A model generated the notes under the pieces. It saw nothing but the letters and a program-made list of their open reading frames with translations, was not told the origin of the DNA and searched no databases. Of a stretch of 64,000 bases of DNA, positions 1 to 12,842 are shown in pieces (the stretch's first letter is position 1; the number at the start of each line of letters is the position of its first letter). The DNA is from Colletes latitarsis (taxonomy: Eukaryota > Arthropoda > Insecta > Hymenoptera > Colletidae): assembly GCF_051014445.1 (NCBI RefSeq), contig NW_027488367.1, positions 24,165,501-24,229,500 on the forward strand. Direction: 5' to 3'. Position numbers and translations under genes: made by a program.

Positions 1-9
1 ACGTAGTAA

Positions 10-21
10 TGTGGTACCACA
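10..21. repeat. 12-bp perfect dyad (TGTGGTACCACA) of the monomer
   Basis: TGTGGTACCACA is its own reverse complement and contains a KpnI site, GGTACC. This is the first copy. It recurs about once per monomer wherever that unit keeps GTGGTACCACA. Classes reading GTGGGACCAC or GAAGTACAAC lose the perfect symmetry. Short dyads are a known feature of many centromeric satellites and can extrude as small hairpins. Any protein bound here is unknown. The practical consequence is that KpnI digestion should give a ladder with a 176-bp step. Confidence 0.9.
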
Positions 22-180
22 CTGAAACAGTCGATTAAACCTTGTTTCAATCAATATTTTAGAGGATAACGCAAGTTAGGTCTGGGATAGGTCTGGGATT
101 TGACCCCATCAGACTCATACTTTCGCACACTTCACATACTCGTTGAACAGATCCTGGGTTATTTTCTGGTTTGGATCACA

Positions 181-356
181 TAGTAATGTGGTACCACACT
201 GAAACAGTCGATTAAACCAGGTTTCGATCAATATTTTAGAGAATAATTCATGTGATGTCTAGGTTAGGTCTGGGATTTGCTCTCATCAGGCTCATTCTTT
301 CGCATATTTCTCATACATGTTGAACAGATCCTGAGTTTTTTCTGGATTGGATCACT
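181..356 (+). repeat. Representative 176-bp monomer
   Basis: One complete unit, counted from TAGTAA to the base before the next TAGTA. In order it holds: the GTGGTACCAC dyad; ACTGAAACAGTC; ATTAAACC; a GGTTTCGATCAATATT block; AGAGAATAATTC; a TTAGGTCTGGG element; CATCAGGCTCATTCTTTCGC; TCATACATGTTG; a GATCCTGAG block; a T-run; and GGATCAC leading into the next unit. The phase chosen here is arbitrary because the array has no natural start. Most units measure 175-177 bp. A few are clearly shorter; see the 165-bp monomers. Confidence 0.95.
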
Positions 357-564
357 TAGTAATGTGGGACCACACTGAAACAATCAATTAAACCTGGTTT
401 CGATCAATATTTTTGAGGATAACGCATGTTAGGTCTTGGTTAGGTCTGGAATTTTCACTCATCAGACTCATACTTTCGCATATTTCTCATACTTCATGGC
501 TAGATCCTGGGCTGTTTCTGGACTGTATCACGTAGTAATTTGGTACTACACTGAAACAGTCCAT

Positions 565-3425
565 TGAACCTGGTTTGGATCAATATTTTAGAGGATAACG
601 CATGTTAGGTCTAGGTTAGGTCTGGGATTTTCAGTCATCAGACTCATACTTTCGCATTCATCACATACTTGTTTACGGATCCTGGGTTTTTTCTGGTTTG
701 GATCACGTAGTAATGTGGGACCACACAGAAACAATCAATTAAACCTGGTCTTGATAAATATTTTAGAGGATAACGCATGTCAGGTCTGGGATAGGTCTGG
801 GATTTGACCTCATCAGGGTCATACTTTCGCAGTTTTAACATGCATGTTGACCTCATCGAGGGTTTTTTCTGCTTTGGATCACGTAGTAAAGTGGTACCAC
901 AACTAAAACAGTCAATTAAACCTGGTTCCGATCATTATTTTAGAGGATAACGCAAGTTAGGTCTGGGATAGGTCTGGGATTAGCCCTCATCAGACTCATA
1001 CTTTCGCATTCTTCACATACTAGTTGAACGGAACCTGGGTTTTTTCCGGTTTGGGTCAAGTAGTAGTGTGGTACCACACTGAAACAGTCGATTAAACCTG
1101 GTTTCGATCAATATTTTTGAGGATAACGCATGTTAGGTCTAGGTTAGGCCGGGGATTTTCACTCAGCAGACTCATACTTTCGCATTCTTCACATACTTGT
1201 TGAACGGTTCCTGGGTTTTTACTGGTTTGGATCACGTTGTGATGTGGTACCACACTGAAACATTCCATTAAACCTGGTTTTGATCAATATTTTAGAGAAT
1301 AATTCATGTTAGGTCTAGGTTAGGTCTGGTGTTTGCTCTCATCAGGCTCATTCTTTCGCAGTTTTAACATACATGTTGACGTGATCGAGGGTTTTTTCTG
1401 CTTTGGATCACGTAGTAAAGTGGTACCACAATGAAACAGTCCATTAAACCTGGTTTCCATCAATATTTTAGAGGACAACGCATGTTAGGTCTAGGTAAGA
1501 CCTAGGATTTGCCCTCATCAGGGTCATACTTTCGCAGTTTTAACATGCATGTTGACCTCATCGAGGGTTTTTTCTGCTTTGGATCACGTAGTAAAGTGGT
1601 ACCACAACTAAAACAGTCAATTGAACCTGGTTTCGATCATTATTTTAGAGGATAACGCAAGTTAGGTCGGGGATAGGTCTGGGATTAGCCCTCATCAGAC
1701 TCATACTTTCGCATTCTTCACATACTTGTTGACCTGATCGAGTGTTTTTTCTGCTTTGGATCACGTAGTAAAGTGGTACCACACTGAAACAGTCCATTAA
1801 ACCTGGTTTGGATCAATATTTTAGAGCATAACGCATGTTAGGTCTAGGTTAGGTCTGGGATTTTCACTCATCAGACTCATACTTTCGCATTCTTCACATA
1901 CTTGTTGAACGGATCCTGGGTTTTTACTGGTTTGGATCACGTAGTAATGTGGTACCACACTAAAACAGTCAATTAAACCTGGATTCGATCAATACTTTGG
2001 AGAGTAATTCATGTTAGGTCTAGGTTAGGTCTGGGATTTGCTCTCATCTGGCTCATTCTTTCGCATATTTCACATACTTGATGTCTAGATCCTGGGCTTT
2101 TTCTGGATTGCATCACGTAGTAATGAAGTACAACACTGAAACAGTCAATTAAACCTGGTTTCCATCAATATTTTACAGGACAACGCATGTTAGGTCTAGG
2201 TTAGGCCTGGGATTTGCCCTCATCAGGGTCATACTTTCGCAGTTTTAACATACACGTTGACCTGATCGAGGGTTTTTTCCGCTTTGGATCACGTAGAAAA
2301 GTGGTACCACACTGAAGCAATCCATTAAACCCGGTTTGGATCAATATTTTAGAGGATAACGCATGTTAGGTTTGGGTTAGGTCTAGGATTTGCCCTCATC
2401 AGGCTCATACTTTCGCATATTTCTCATACTTCACGGCTAGATCCTGGGCTTTTTCTGGATTGTTTCACGTAGTAATGTGGTACCACGCTGAAACAGTCAA
2501 TTAAACCTGGTTTCGATCAATATTTTAGAGGATAACGCAAGTTAGGTCTGGGATAGGTCTGGGATTCGCCCTCATCAGGCTCATACTTTCGCGTTTTTCA
2601 CATACTTGTTGAACAGATCCTGGGTTTTTTCTGGTTTGAGCCACGTAGTAATGTGGTACCACACTGAAACAGTCGATAAAACCAGGTTTCGATCAATATT
2701 TTTGAGGATAACGCATGTTAGGTCCAGGTTAGGCCTGGGATTTTCACTCATCAGACTCATACTTTCGCATTCTTCACATACTTGTTGAACGGATCCTGGG
2801 CTTTTTCTGGATTGCATCACGTAGTAATGAAGTACAACACTGAAACAGACAATTAAACCTGGTTTCCATCAATATCTTAGAGGACAACGCAAGTTAGGTC
2901 TGGGATAGGTCTGGGATTTGCCCTCATCAGACTCATACTTTCGCATTCTTCACATACCTGTTGAACGGATCGAGGGTTTTTTCTGCTTTGGATCACGTAG
3001 TAAAGTGGTACCACACTAAAACAGTCCACTAAACCTGGTTTGGATCAATATTTTAGAGGATAATGCATGTTAGGTCTAGGTTAGCCCTGGGATTTTCACT
3101 CATCAGACTCATTCTTTCGCATTCTTCACATACCTGTTGAACGGATCCTGGGTTTTTTCTGGTTTGGATCACGTAGTAATGTGGGACCACACTGAAGCAA
3201 TCAATTAAACCTGGTCTTGATAAATATTTTAGAGGATAACGCATGTTAGGTCTGGGTTAGGTCTAGGATTTGCTCTCGTCAGGCTCGTACTTTCGCATAT
3301 TTCTCATACTTGATGGCTAGATCCTGGGCTTTTTCTGGATTGCGTCACGTAGTAATGAAGTACAACACTGAAACAGTCAATTAAACCTGGTTTCTATCAA
3401 TATCTTAGAGGACAACGCAAGTTAG
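565..3425 (+). repeat. Segmental duplication A, copy 1 (about 2.86 kb)
   Basis: This stretch of about 16 monomers reappears at 6202-9062 at a constant offset of 5,637 bp (32 monomers). Shared rare variants include GATTTTCAGTCATC, GGCCGGGGATTTTCACTCAGC and TTGACGTGATCGAGG. Upstream of about 565 the copies part: a GACTGTATCACG context here and a CTGCTTTGGATCACG context in copy 2. Downstream they part near 3425, at AGGTTTGGGTTAGG here and AGGTCTGGGATAGG there. Confidence 0.85.
605..626 (+). repeat. 11-bp tandem doublet with TTAGG motif
   Basis: TTAGGTCTAGG (605-615) is followed directly by TTAGGTCTGGG (616-626), two 11-bp units differing at one base. The same doublet, in forms such as TTAGGTCTGGG-ATAGGTCTGGG, sits at the matching place in nearly every monomer. 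It looks like a short duplication in the ancestral monomer. The TTAGG core matches the common arthropod telomere repeat. With two copies per 176 bp and the unit extended to 11 bp, this may be coincidence. Confidence 0.85.
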
Positions 3426-3850
3426 GTTTGGGTTAGGTCTAGGATTTGCCCCCATCAGGCTCATACTTTCGCATATTTCTCATACTTGTTGAACAGATCC
3501 TGGGTTTTTTCTGGTATGGATCACGCAGTAATGTGGTACCACCCTGAAACGTTCAGTTAAACCTGGTCTTGATAAATATTTTTGAGGATAACGCATGTTA
3601 GGTCTGGATTAGGTCTAGGATTTGCCCTCATCAGGCTCATACTTTCGCACATTTCTTATACTTCATGGATAGATCCTGGGCTATTTTCTGGTTTGGATCA
3701 CGTAGTAATGTGGGACCACACTGAAACAATCAATTAAACCTGGTCTTGATAAATATTTTAGAGGATAACGCATGTTAGGTCTAGGTTAGGTCTGGGATTT
3801 TCACTCATCAGACTCATACTTTCGCATTCTTCACATACTTGTTGACCTGA
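2960..3850 (+). repeat. 6-mer repeat, copy 1 (offset 1,057 bp)
   Basis: Starts around TTGAACGGATCGAGGG and is repeated at 4017-4907. It carries shared markers such as ATGCATGTTAGG, the GCTCTCGTCAGGCTCG pair and ACCCTGAAACGTTCAG. It ends where TTGACCTGATCGAGTG here replaces TTGAACGGATCCTGGG in the second copy. The 167 bases between the copies (3850-4017) resemble 1738-1900, so the interval was assembled from a third donor. Confidence 0.8.
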
Positions 3851-4016
3851 TCGAGTGTTTTTTCTGCTTTGGATCACGTAGTAAAGTGGTACCACACTGA
3901 AACAGTCCATTAAACCTGGTTTGGATCAATATTTTAGAGCATAACGCATGTTAGGTCTAGGTTAGGTCTGGGATTTTCACTCATCAGACTCATACTTTCG
4001 CATTCTTCACATACTT

Positions 4017-4907
4017 GTTGAACGGATCGAGGGTTTTTTCTGCTTTGGATCACGTAGTAAAGTGGTACCACACTAAAACAGTCCACTAAACCTGGTTTGG
4101 ATCAATATTTTAGAGGATAATGCATGTTAGGTCTAGGTTAGCCCTGGGATTTTCACTCATCAGACTCATTCTTTCGCATTCTTCACATACCTGTTGAACG
4201 GATCCTGGGTTTTTTCTGGTTTGGATCACGTAGTAATGTGGGACCACACTGAAGCAATCAATTAAACCTGGTCTTGATAAATATTTTAGAGGATAACGCA
4301 TGTTAGGTCTGGGTTAGGTCTAGGATTTGCTCTCGTCAGGCTCGTACTTTCGCATATTTCTCATACTTGATGGCTAGATCCTGGGCTTTTTCTGGATTGC
4401 GTCACGTAGTAATGAAGTACAACACTGAAACAGTCAATTAAACCTGGTTTCTATCAATATCTTAGAGGACAACGCAAGTTAGGTTTGGGTTAGGTCTAGG
4501 ATTTGCCCCCATCAGGCTCATACTTTCGCATATTTCTCATACTTGTTGAACAGATCCTGGGTTTTTTCTGGTATGGATCACGCAGTAATGTGGTACCACC
4601 CTGAAACGTTCAGTTAAACCTGGTCTTGATAAATATTTTTGAGGATAACGCATGTTAGGTCTGGATTAGGTCTAGGATTTGCCCTCATCAGGCTCATACT
4701 TTCGCACATTTCTTATACTTCATGGATAGATCCTGGGCTATTTTCTGGTTTGGATCACGTAGTAATGTGGGACCACACTGAAACAATCAATTAAACCTGG
4801 TCTTGATAAATATTTTAGAGGATAACGCATGTTAGGTCTAGGTTAGGTCTGGGATTTTCACTCATCAGACTCATACTTTCGCATTCTTCACATACTTGTT
4901 GAACGGA
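4017..4907 (+). repeat. 6-mer repeat, copy 2
   Basis: Repeats 2960-3850 essentially base for base. Offset 1,057 bp is six monomers. After 4907 the sequence switches to a different monomer order. Confidence 0.8.
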
Positions 4908-6202
4908 TCCTGGGTTTTTTCTGGTTTGGATCACGTAGTAATGTGGTACCACACTGAAACAGTCGATTAAACCTGGTTTCGATCAATATTTTAGAGGATA
5001 ACGCAAGTTAAGTCTGGGATTGGTCTGGGATTTGACCTCATCAGACTCACACTTTCGCACACTTCACATACTCGTTGAACAGATCCTGTGTATTTTCTGG
5101 TTTGGATCACGTAGTGATGTGGTACCACACTGAAACAGTCGATTAAACCAGGTTTCGATCAATATTTTTGAGGATAACGCATGTTAGGTCTAGGTTAGGT
5201 CTGGGACTTGCTCTCATCAGGCTCATTCTTTCGCATATTTCTCATACTTGATGGCTAGATCCTGGGCTTTTTCTGGATTGCATCACGTAGTAATGTAGTA
5301 CCACACTGAAACAGTCAATGAAACCTGGTTTTCATCAATATTTTACAGGACAACGCAAGTTAGGTCTAGGTAAGGCCTGAGATTTTCACTGATCAGACTC
5401 ATACTTTCGCAATCTTCACATACTTGTTGAACGGATCCTGGGTTTTTTCTGGTTTGGATCAGGTAGTAATGTGGTACCACACTGAAACAGTCGATTAAAC
5501 CTGGTTTCGATCAATATTTTAGAGGATAACGCAAGTTAAGTCTGGGATTGGTCTGGGATTTGCCCTCATCAGGCTCATACTTTCCGCGTTTTTCACATAC
5601 TTGTTGAACAGATCCTGGGTTTTTTCTGGTTTGGATCACGTAGTAGTGTGGGACCACACTGAAACAATCAATTAAACCTGATCTTGATAAATATTTTAGA
5701 GGATAACGCATGTTAGGTCTGGGATAGTTCTGGGATTTGCCCTCATCAGACTCATACTTTCGCACAGTTCACATACTCGTTGAACAGATCCTGGGTTATT
5801 TTCTGGTTTGGATCACATAGTAATGTGGTACCACACTGAAACAGTCGATTAAACCTGGTTGCGATCAATATTTTAGAGGATAACGCATGTTAGGTCTAGG
5901 TTAGCCCTGGGATTTTCACTCATCAGACTCATACTTTCGCATATTTCTCATACTTCATGGCCAGATCCTGGGCTGTTTCTGGATTGTATCACGTAGTAAT
6001 GTGGTACCACACTGAAACAGTCAATTAAACCTGGTTTCCATCAATATTTTAGAGGAAAACGCATGTTAGGTCTAGGTTAGGCCTGGGATTTGCCCTCATC
6101 AGGGTCATACTTTCGCAGTTCTAACATACATGTTGACCTGATCGAGTGTTTTTTCTGCTTTGGATCACGTAGTATAGTGGTACCACACTGAAACAGTCCA
6201 TT
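4907..6202 (+). repeat. Array stretch between the A copies
   Basis: Ordinary monomers without a close long partner that I could place. It contains the one-base-longer variant ACTTTCCGCGTTTTTCAC at about 5578 and a segment near 5740-5830 resembling bases 110-190 (GGTTATTTTCTGG followed by CACATAG). No gene or insertion is seen here. Confidence 0.7.
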
Positions 6203-9062
6203 AAACCTGGTTTGGATCAATATTTTAGAGGATAACGCATGTTAGGTCTAGGTTAGGTCTGGGATTTTCAGTCATCAGACTCATACTTTCGCATTCATCA
6301 CATACTTGTTTACGGATCCTGGGTTTTTTCTGGTTTGGATCACGTAGTAATGTGGGACCACACAGAAACAAACAATTAAACCTGGTCTTGATAAATATTT
6401 TAGAGGATAACGCATGTTAGGTCTGGGATAGGTCTGGGATTTGACCTCATCAGGGTCATACTTTCGCAGTTTTAACATGCATGTTGACCTCATCGAGGGT
6501 TTTTTCTGCTTTGGATCACGTAGTAAAGTGGTACCACAACTAAAACAGTCAATTAAACCTGGTTTCGATCATTATTTTAGAGGATAACGCAAGTTAGGTC
6601 TGGGATAGGTCTGGGATTAGCCCTCATCAGACTCATACTTTCGCATTCTTCACATACTAGTTGAACGGATCCTAGGTTTTTTCCGGTTTGGGTCAAGTAG
6701 TAGTGTGGTACCACACTGAAACAGTCGATTAAACCTGGTTTCGATCAATATTTTTGAGGATAACGCATGTTAGGTCTAGGTTAGGCCGGGGATTTTCACT
6801 CAGCAGACTCATACTTTCGCATTCTTCACATACTTGTTGAACGGATCCTGGGTTTTTACTGGTTTGGATCACGTTGTGATGTGGTACCACACTGAAACAT
6901 TCCATTAAACCTGGTTTTGATCAATATTTTAGAGAATAATTCATGTTAGGACTAGGTTAGGTCTGGTGTTTGCTCTCATCAGGCTCATTCTTTCGCAGTT
7001 TTAACATACATGTTGACGTGATCGAGGGTTTTTTCTGCTTTGGATCACGTAGTAAAGTGGTACCACACTGAAACAGTCCATTAAACCTGGTTTCCATCAA
7101 TATTTTAGAGGACAACGCATGTTAGGTCTAGGTAAGACCTGGGATTTGCCCTCATCAGGGTCATACTTTCGCAGTTTTAACATGCATGTTGACCTCATCG
7201 AGGGTTTTTTCTGCTTTGGATCACGTAGTAAAGTGGTACCACAACTAAAACAGTCAATTGAACCTGGTTTCGATCATTATTTTAGAGGATAACGCAAGTT
7301 AGGTCTGGGATAGGTCTGGGATTAGCCCTCATCAGACTCATACTTTCGCATTCTTCACATACTTGTTGACCTGATCGAGTGTTTTTTCTGCTTTGGATCA
7401 CGTAGTAAAGTGGTACCACACTGAAACAGTCCATTAAACCTGGTTTGGATCAATATTTTAGAGAATAACGCATGTTAGGTCTAGGTTAGGTCTGGGATTT
7501 TCACTCATCAGACTCATACTTTCGCATTCTTCACATACTTGTTGAACGGATCCTGGGTTTTTACTGGTTTGGATCACGTAGTAATGTGGTACCACACTAA
7601 AACAGTCAATTAAACCTGGATTCGATCAATACTTTGGAGAGTAATTCATGTTAGGTCTAGGTTAGGTCTGGGATTTGCTCTCATCTGGCTCATTCTTTCG
7701 CATATTTCACATACTTGATGTCTAGATCCTGGGCTTTTTCTGGATTGCATCACGTAGTAATGAAGTACAACACTGAAACAGTCAATTAAACCTGGTTTCC
7801 ATCAATATTTTACAGGACAACGCATGTTAGGTCTAGGTTAGGCCTGGGATTTGCCCTCATCAGGGTCATACTTTCGCAGTTTTAACATACACGTTGACCT
7901 GATCGAGGGTTTTTTCCGCTTTGGATCACGTAGAAAAGTGGTACCACACTGAAGCAATCCATTAAACCCGGTTTGGATCAATATTTTAGAGGATAACGCA
8001 TGTTAGGTTTGGGTTAGGTCTAGGATTTGCCCTCATCAGGCTCATACTTTCGCATATTTCTCATACTTCACGGCTAGATCCTGGGCTTTTTCTGGATTGT
8101 TTCACGTAGTAATGTGGTACCACGCTGAAACAGTCAATTAAACCTGGTTTCGATCAATATTTTAGAGGATAACGCAAGTTAGGTCTGGGATAGGTCTGGG
8201 ATTCGCCCTCATCAGGCTCATACTTTCGCGTTTTTCACATACTTGTTGAACAGATCCTGGGTTTTTTCTGGTTTGATTCACGTAGTAATGTGGTACCACA
8301 CTGAAACAGTCGATTAAACCAGGTTTCGATCAATATTTTTGAGGATAACGCATGTTAGGTCCAGGTTAGGCCTGGGATTTTCACTCATCAGACTCATACT
8401 TTCGCATTCTTCACATACTTGTTGAACGGATCCTGGGCTTTTTCTGGATTGCATCACGTAGTAATGAAGTACAACACTGAAACAGACAATTAAACCTGGT
8501 TTCCATCAATATCTTAGAGGACAACGCAAGTTAGGTCTGGGATAGGTCTGGGATTTGCCCTCATCAGACTCATACTTTCGCATTCTTCACATACCTGTTG
8601 AACGGATCGAGGGTTTTTTCTGCTTTGGATCACGTAGTAAAGTGGTACCACACTAAAACAGTCCACTAAACCTGGTTTGGATCAATATTTTAGAGGATAA
8701 TGCATGTTAGGTCTAGGTTAGCCCTGGGATTTTCACTCATCAGACTCATTCTTTCGCATTCTTCACATACCTGTTGAACGGATCCTGGGTTTTTTCTGGT
8801 TTGGATCACGTAGTAATGTGGGACCACACTGAAACAATCAATTAAACCTGGTCTTGATAAATATTTTAGAGGATAACGCATGTTAGGTCTGGGTTAGGTC
8901 TAGGATATGCTCTCGTCAGGCTCATACTTTCGCATATTTCTCATACTTGATGGCTAGATCCTGGGCTCTTTCTGGATTGCATCACGTAGTAATGAAGTAC
9001 AACACTGAAACAGTCAATTAAACCTGGTTTCCATCAATATCTTAGAGGACAACGCAAGTTAG
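6202..9062 (+). repeat. Segmental duplication A, copy 2
   Basis: Collinear with 565-3425 and differing by scattered substitutions, for example GATCCTAGG here against GAACCTGGG at the matching site near 6671. Copy 1 and copy 2 are separated by other array sequence (3425-6202), so this is not a simple adjacent tandem copy, or the material between was rearranged later. Confidence 0.85.
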
Positions 9063-9156
9063 GTCTGGGATAGGTCTGGGATTTGCCCTCATCAGACTCA
9101 TACTTTCGCATTCTTCACATACTTGTTGAACGGATCCTGGGTTTTTTCTGGTTTGG

Positions 9157-12100
9157 ATCACGTAGTAATGTGGTACCACGCTGAAACAGTCAATTAAACC
9201 TGGTCTGGATAAATATTTTAGAGGATAACGCATCTTAGGTCTGTGTTAGGTCTAAGATTTGCCCTCCTCAGGCTCACAGTTTCGCGTTTTTCGCATACTT
9301 GTTGAACAGATCCTGGGTTTTTTCTGGGTTGGATCACGTAGTAATGTGGGACCACACTGAAGCAATCAATTAAACCTGGTCTTGATAAATATTTTAGAGG
9401 ATAACGCATGTTAGGTCTGGGTTAGGTCTAGGATTTGCTCTCGTCAGGCTCATACTTTCGCATATTTCTCATACTTGTTGAACAGATCCTGGGTTTTTTC
9501 TGGATTGGATCACGTAGTAATGTGGTACCACACTGAAACAGTCAATTAAACCTGGTTTCCATCAATATTTTAGAGGATAACGCAAGTTAGGCCTGGGATA
9601 GGTCTAGGATTTGCCCACATCAGGCTCATACTTTCGCATATTTCTCATACTTCATGGCTGGATCCTGGACTATTACTGGTTTGGATCACGTAGTAATGTG
9701 GTACCACACTGAAACAGTCAATTAAACCTGGTTTCGATCAATATTTTAGAGAATAATTCATGTAAGGTCTGGGTTAGGTCTGGGATTTGCTCTCATCAGG
9801 CTCATTCTTTCGCATATTTCTCATACTTGATGGCTAGATCCTGGGCTGTTTTTGGATTGTATCACGTAGTAATGTGGTACCACGCTGAAACAGTCAATTA
9901 AACCTGGTGTGGATAAATATTTTAGAGGATAACGCATCTTAGGTCTGTGTTAGGTCTAAGATTTGCCCTCCTCAGGCTCACAGTTTCGCGTTTTTCGCAT
10001 ACTTGTTGAACAGATCCTGGGCTTTTTCTGGATTGCATCACGTAGTATTGTGGTACCACACTGAAACAGTCGATTAAACCAAGTTTCGATCAATATTTTT
10101 GAGGACAACGCATGTTAGGTCTAGGTTGAGCCTGGGATTTTCACTCATCAGACTCATACTTTCGCATTCTTCACATACTTGTTGAACGGATCATGGGTTT
10201 TTTCTGGTGTGGATCACGTAGTAATGTGGCACCACACTGATACAATCAATTAAACCTGGTCTTGATAAATATTTTAGAGGATAACGCATGTTAGGTCTGG
10301 GTTAGGTCTAGGATTTGCCCTCATCAGGCTCATACTTTCGCATATTTCTCATACTTCATGGCTGGATCCTGGACTATTACTGGTTTGGATCACGTAGTAA
10401 TGTGGTACCACACTGAAACAGTCAATTAAACCTGGTTTCGATCAATATTTTAGAGAATAATTCATGTAAGGTCTGGGTTAGGTCTGGGATTTGCTCTCAT
10501 CAGGCTCATTCTTTCGCATATTTCTCATACTTGATGGCTAGATCCGGGGCTTTTTCTGGATTGCATCACGTAGTAATGATGTACAACACTGAAACAGTCA
10601 ATTAAACCTGGTTTCGATAAATATTTTACAGAACAATTCATGTTAGGTCTAGGTTAGGCCTGGGATTTGCCCTCATCAGGGTCATACTTTCGCAGTTCTA
10701 ACATACATGTTGACCTGATCGAGGGTTTTTTCTGCTTTGGATCAGGTAGTAAAGTGGCACCACACTGAAACAGTCCACTGAACCTGGTTTGGATCAATAT
10801 TTTAGAGGATAATGCATGTTAGGTCTAGGTTAGCCCTGAGATTTTCACTCATCAGACACATTCTTTCGCATTCTTCACATACCTGTTGAACGGATCCTGG
10901 GTTTTTTCTGGTTTGGATCACGTAGTAATGTGGGACCACACTGAAGCAATCAATTAAACCTGGTCTTGATAAATATTTTAGAGGATAACGCATGTTAGGT
11001 CTCGGTTAGGTCTAGGATTTGCTCTCGTCAGGCTCATACTTTCGCATATTTCTCATTCTTGTTGAACAGATCCTGGGTTTTTTCTGGATTGGATCACGTA
11101 GTAATGTGGTACCACACTGAAACAGTCAACTAAACCTGGTTTCCATCAATATTTTAGAGGACAATGCAAGTTAGGTCTGGGATAGGTCTGGGATTTGCCC
11201 ACATCAGGGTCATACGTTCGCATTTTTCACATACTTGTTGAACAGATCCTGGGTTTTTTCTGGTATGGATCACGCAGTAATGTGGTACCACACTGAAACA
11301 TTCAGTTAAACCTGGTCTTGATAAATATTTTTGAGGATAACGCATGTTAGGTCTGGGTTAGGTCTAGGATTTGCCCTCATCAGCCTCATACTTTCGCATA
11401 TTTCTTATACTTCATGGATAGATCCTGGGCTATTTTCTGGTTTGGATCACATAGTAATGTGGTACCACACTGAAACAGTTGATTAAACCAGGTTTCGATC
11501 AATATTCACGAGGATAAAGCATGTTAGGTCTAGGTAAGGCCTGGGATTTTCACTCATCAGACTCATTCTTTCGCATTCTTCACATACCTGTTGAACGGAT
11601 CCTGGGTTTTTTCTGGTTTGGATCACGTAGTAATGTGGGACTACACTGAAGCAATCAATTAAACCTGGTCTTGATAAATATTTTTGAGGATAACGCATGT
11701 TAGGTCTGGGTTAGGTCTAGGATTTGCCCTCATCACGCTCATACTTTCGCATATTTCTCATACTTCATGGCTAGATCCTGGGCTATTTCTGGATTGGATC
11801 ACGTAGTAATGTGGTACCACACTGAAACAGCCCACTAAACCTGGTTCCGATCAATATTTTAGAGAATAACGAAAGTTATGTCTAGGTTAGGCCTGGGATT
11901 TGCTCTCATCAGACTCATGCTTTCGCATTTTTCACATACTTGTGGAACAAATCCTGGGTTTTTTCTGGTATGGATCACGTAGTAATGTGGTGCCACACTG
12001 AAACATTTAGTTAAACCTGGTCTTGATAAATATTTTAGAGGATAACGCATGTTAGGTTTGGGTTAGGTCTAGGATTTGCCCACATCAGGCTCATACTTTC

Positions 12101-12183
12101 GCATATTTCTCATACTTCCTAGGCTGTTTCTGGATTGTATCACGTAGTAATGTGGTACCACGCTGAAACAGTCAATTAAACCT
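9157..12183 (+). repeat. Segmental duplication B, copy 1 (about 3.03 kb)
   Basis: Matches 12843-15517. The offset is 3,686 bp at the left end and 3,334 bp at the right end. The 352-bp difference is two monomers present here and missing in copy 2: one at about 9645-9833 and one at about 10452-10628. Shared rare variants include CATCTTAGGTCTGTG, CTCCTCAGGCTCACAG and ATTCACGAGGATAAAGC. Confidence 0.85.
11980..12144 (+). repeat. 165-bp monomer (11-bp internal deletion)
   Basis: TAGTAA to next TAGTAA measures 165 bp rather than 176. The end of the unit reads CATACTTCCTAGGCTG where others have CATACTTCATGGCTAGATCCTGGGCTG, so 11 bases, about one helical turn, are missing around the GATCC motif. Confidence 0.85.
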
Positions 12184-12842
12184 GGTCTTGATCAATATTT
12201 TAGAGGACAATGCAAGTTAGGTCTGGGATAGGTCTGGGATTTGCCCACATCAGGGTCATACTTTCGCATTTTTCACATACTTGTTGAACAGATCGAGGGT
12301 TTTTTCCGCTTTGGATCACGTAGTAAAGTGGTACCACACTGAAGGAGTCCATTAAACCCGGTTTGGATCAATATTTTAGAGGATAACGCATGTTAGGTTT
12401 GGGTTAGGTCTAGGATTTGCCCTCATCAGGCTCATACTTTCGCATATTTCTCATACTTCATGGCTAGATCCTGGGCTTTTCCTGGATTGCATCACGTAGT
12501 AATGAAGTACAACACTGAAACAGTCAATTAAACCTGGTTTCCATAAATATCTTAGAGGACAACGCAAGTTAGGTCTGGGATAGGTCTGGGATTTGCCCTC
12601 ATCAGACTCATACTTTCGCATTCTTCACATACTAGTTGAACGGATCCTGGGTTTTTTCTGGTTTGGATCACGTAGTAATGTGGTACCACACTGAAACATT
12701 CAAATAAAGCTGGTCTTGATAAATATTTTAGAGGATAACGCATGTTAGGTTTGGGTTAGGTCTAGGATTTGCCCTCATCAGGCTCATGCTTTCGCATATT
12801 TCTCATACTTCATGGCTAGATCCTGGGCTGTTTCTGGATTGT

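Noticed and set aside
2606..2788. Single plus-strand open frame of 60 codons
   Set aside because: It lies wholly inside two satellite monomers, has no counterpart in the close copy at 8.2-8.4 kb, and shows no family resemblance.
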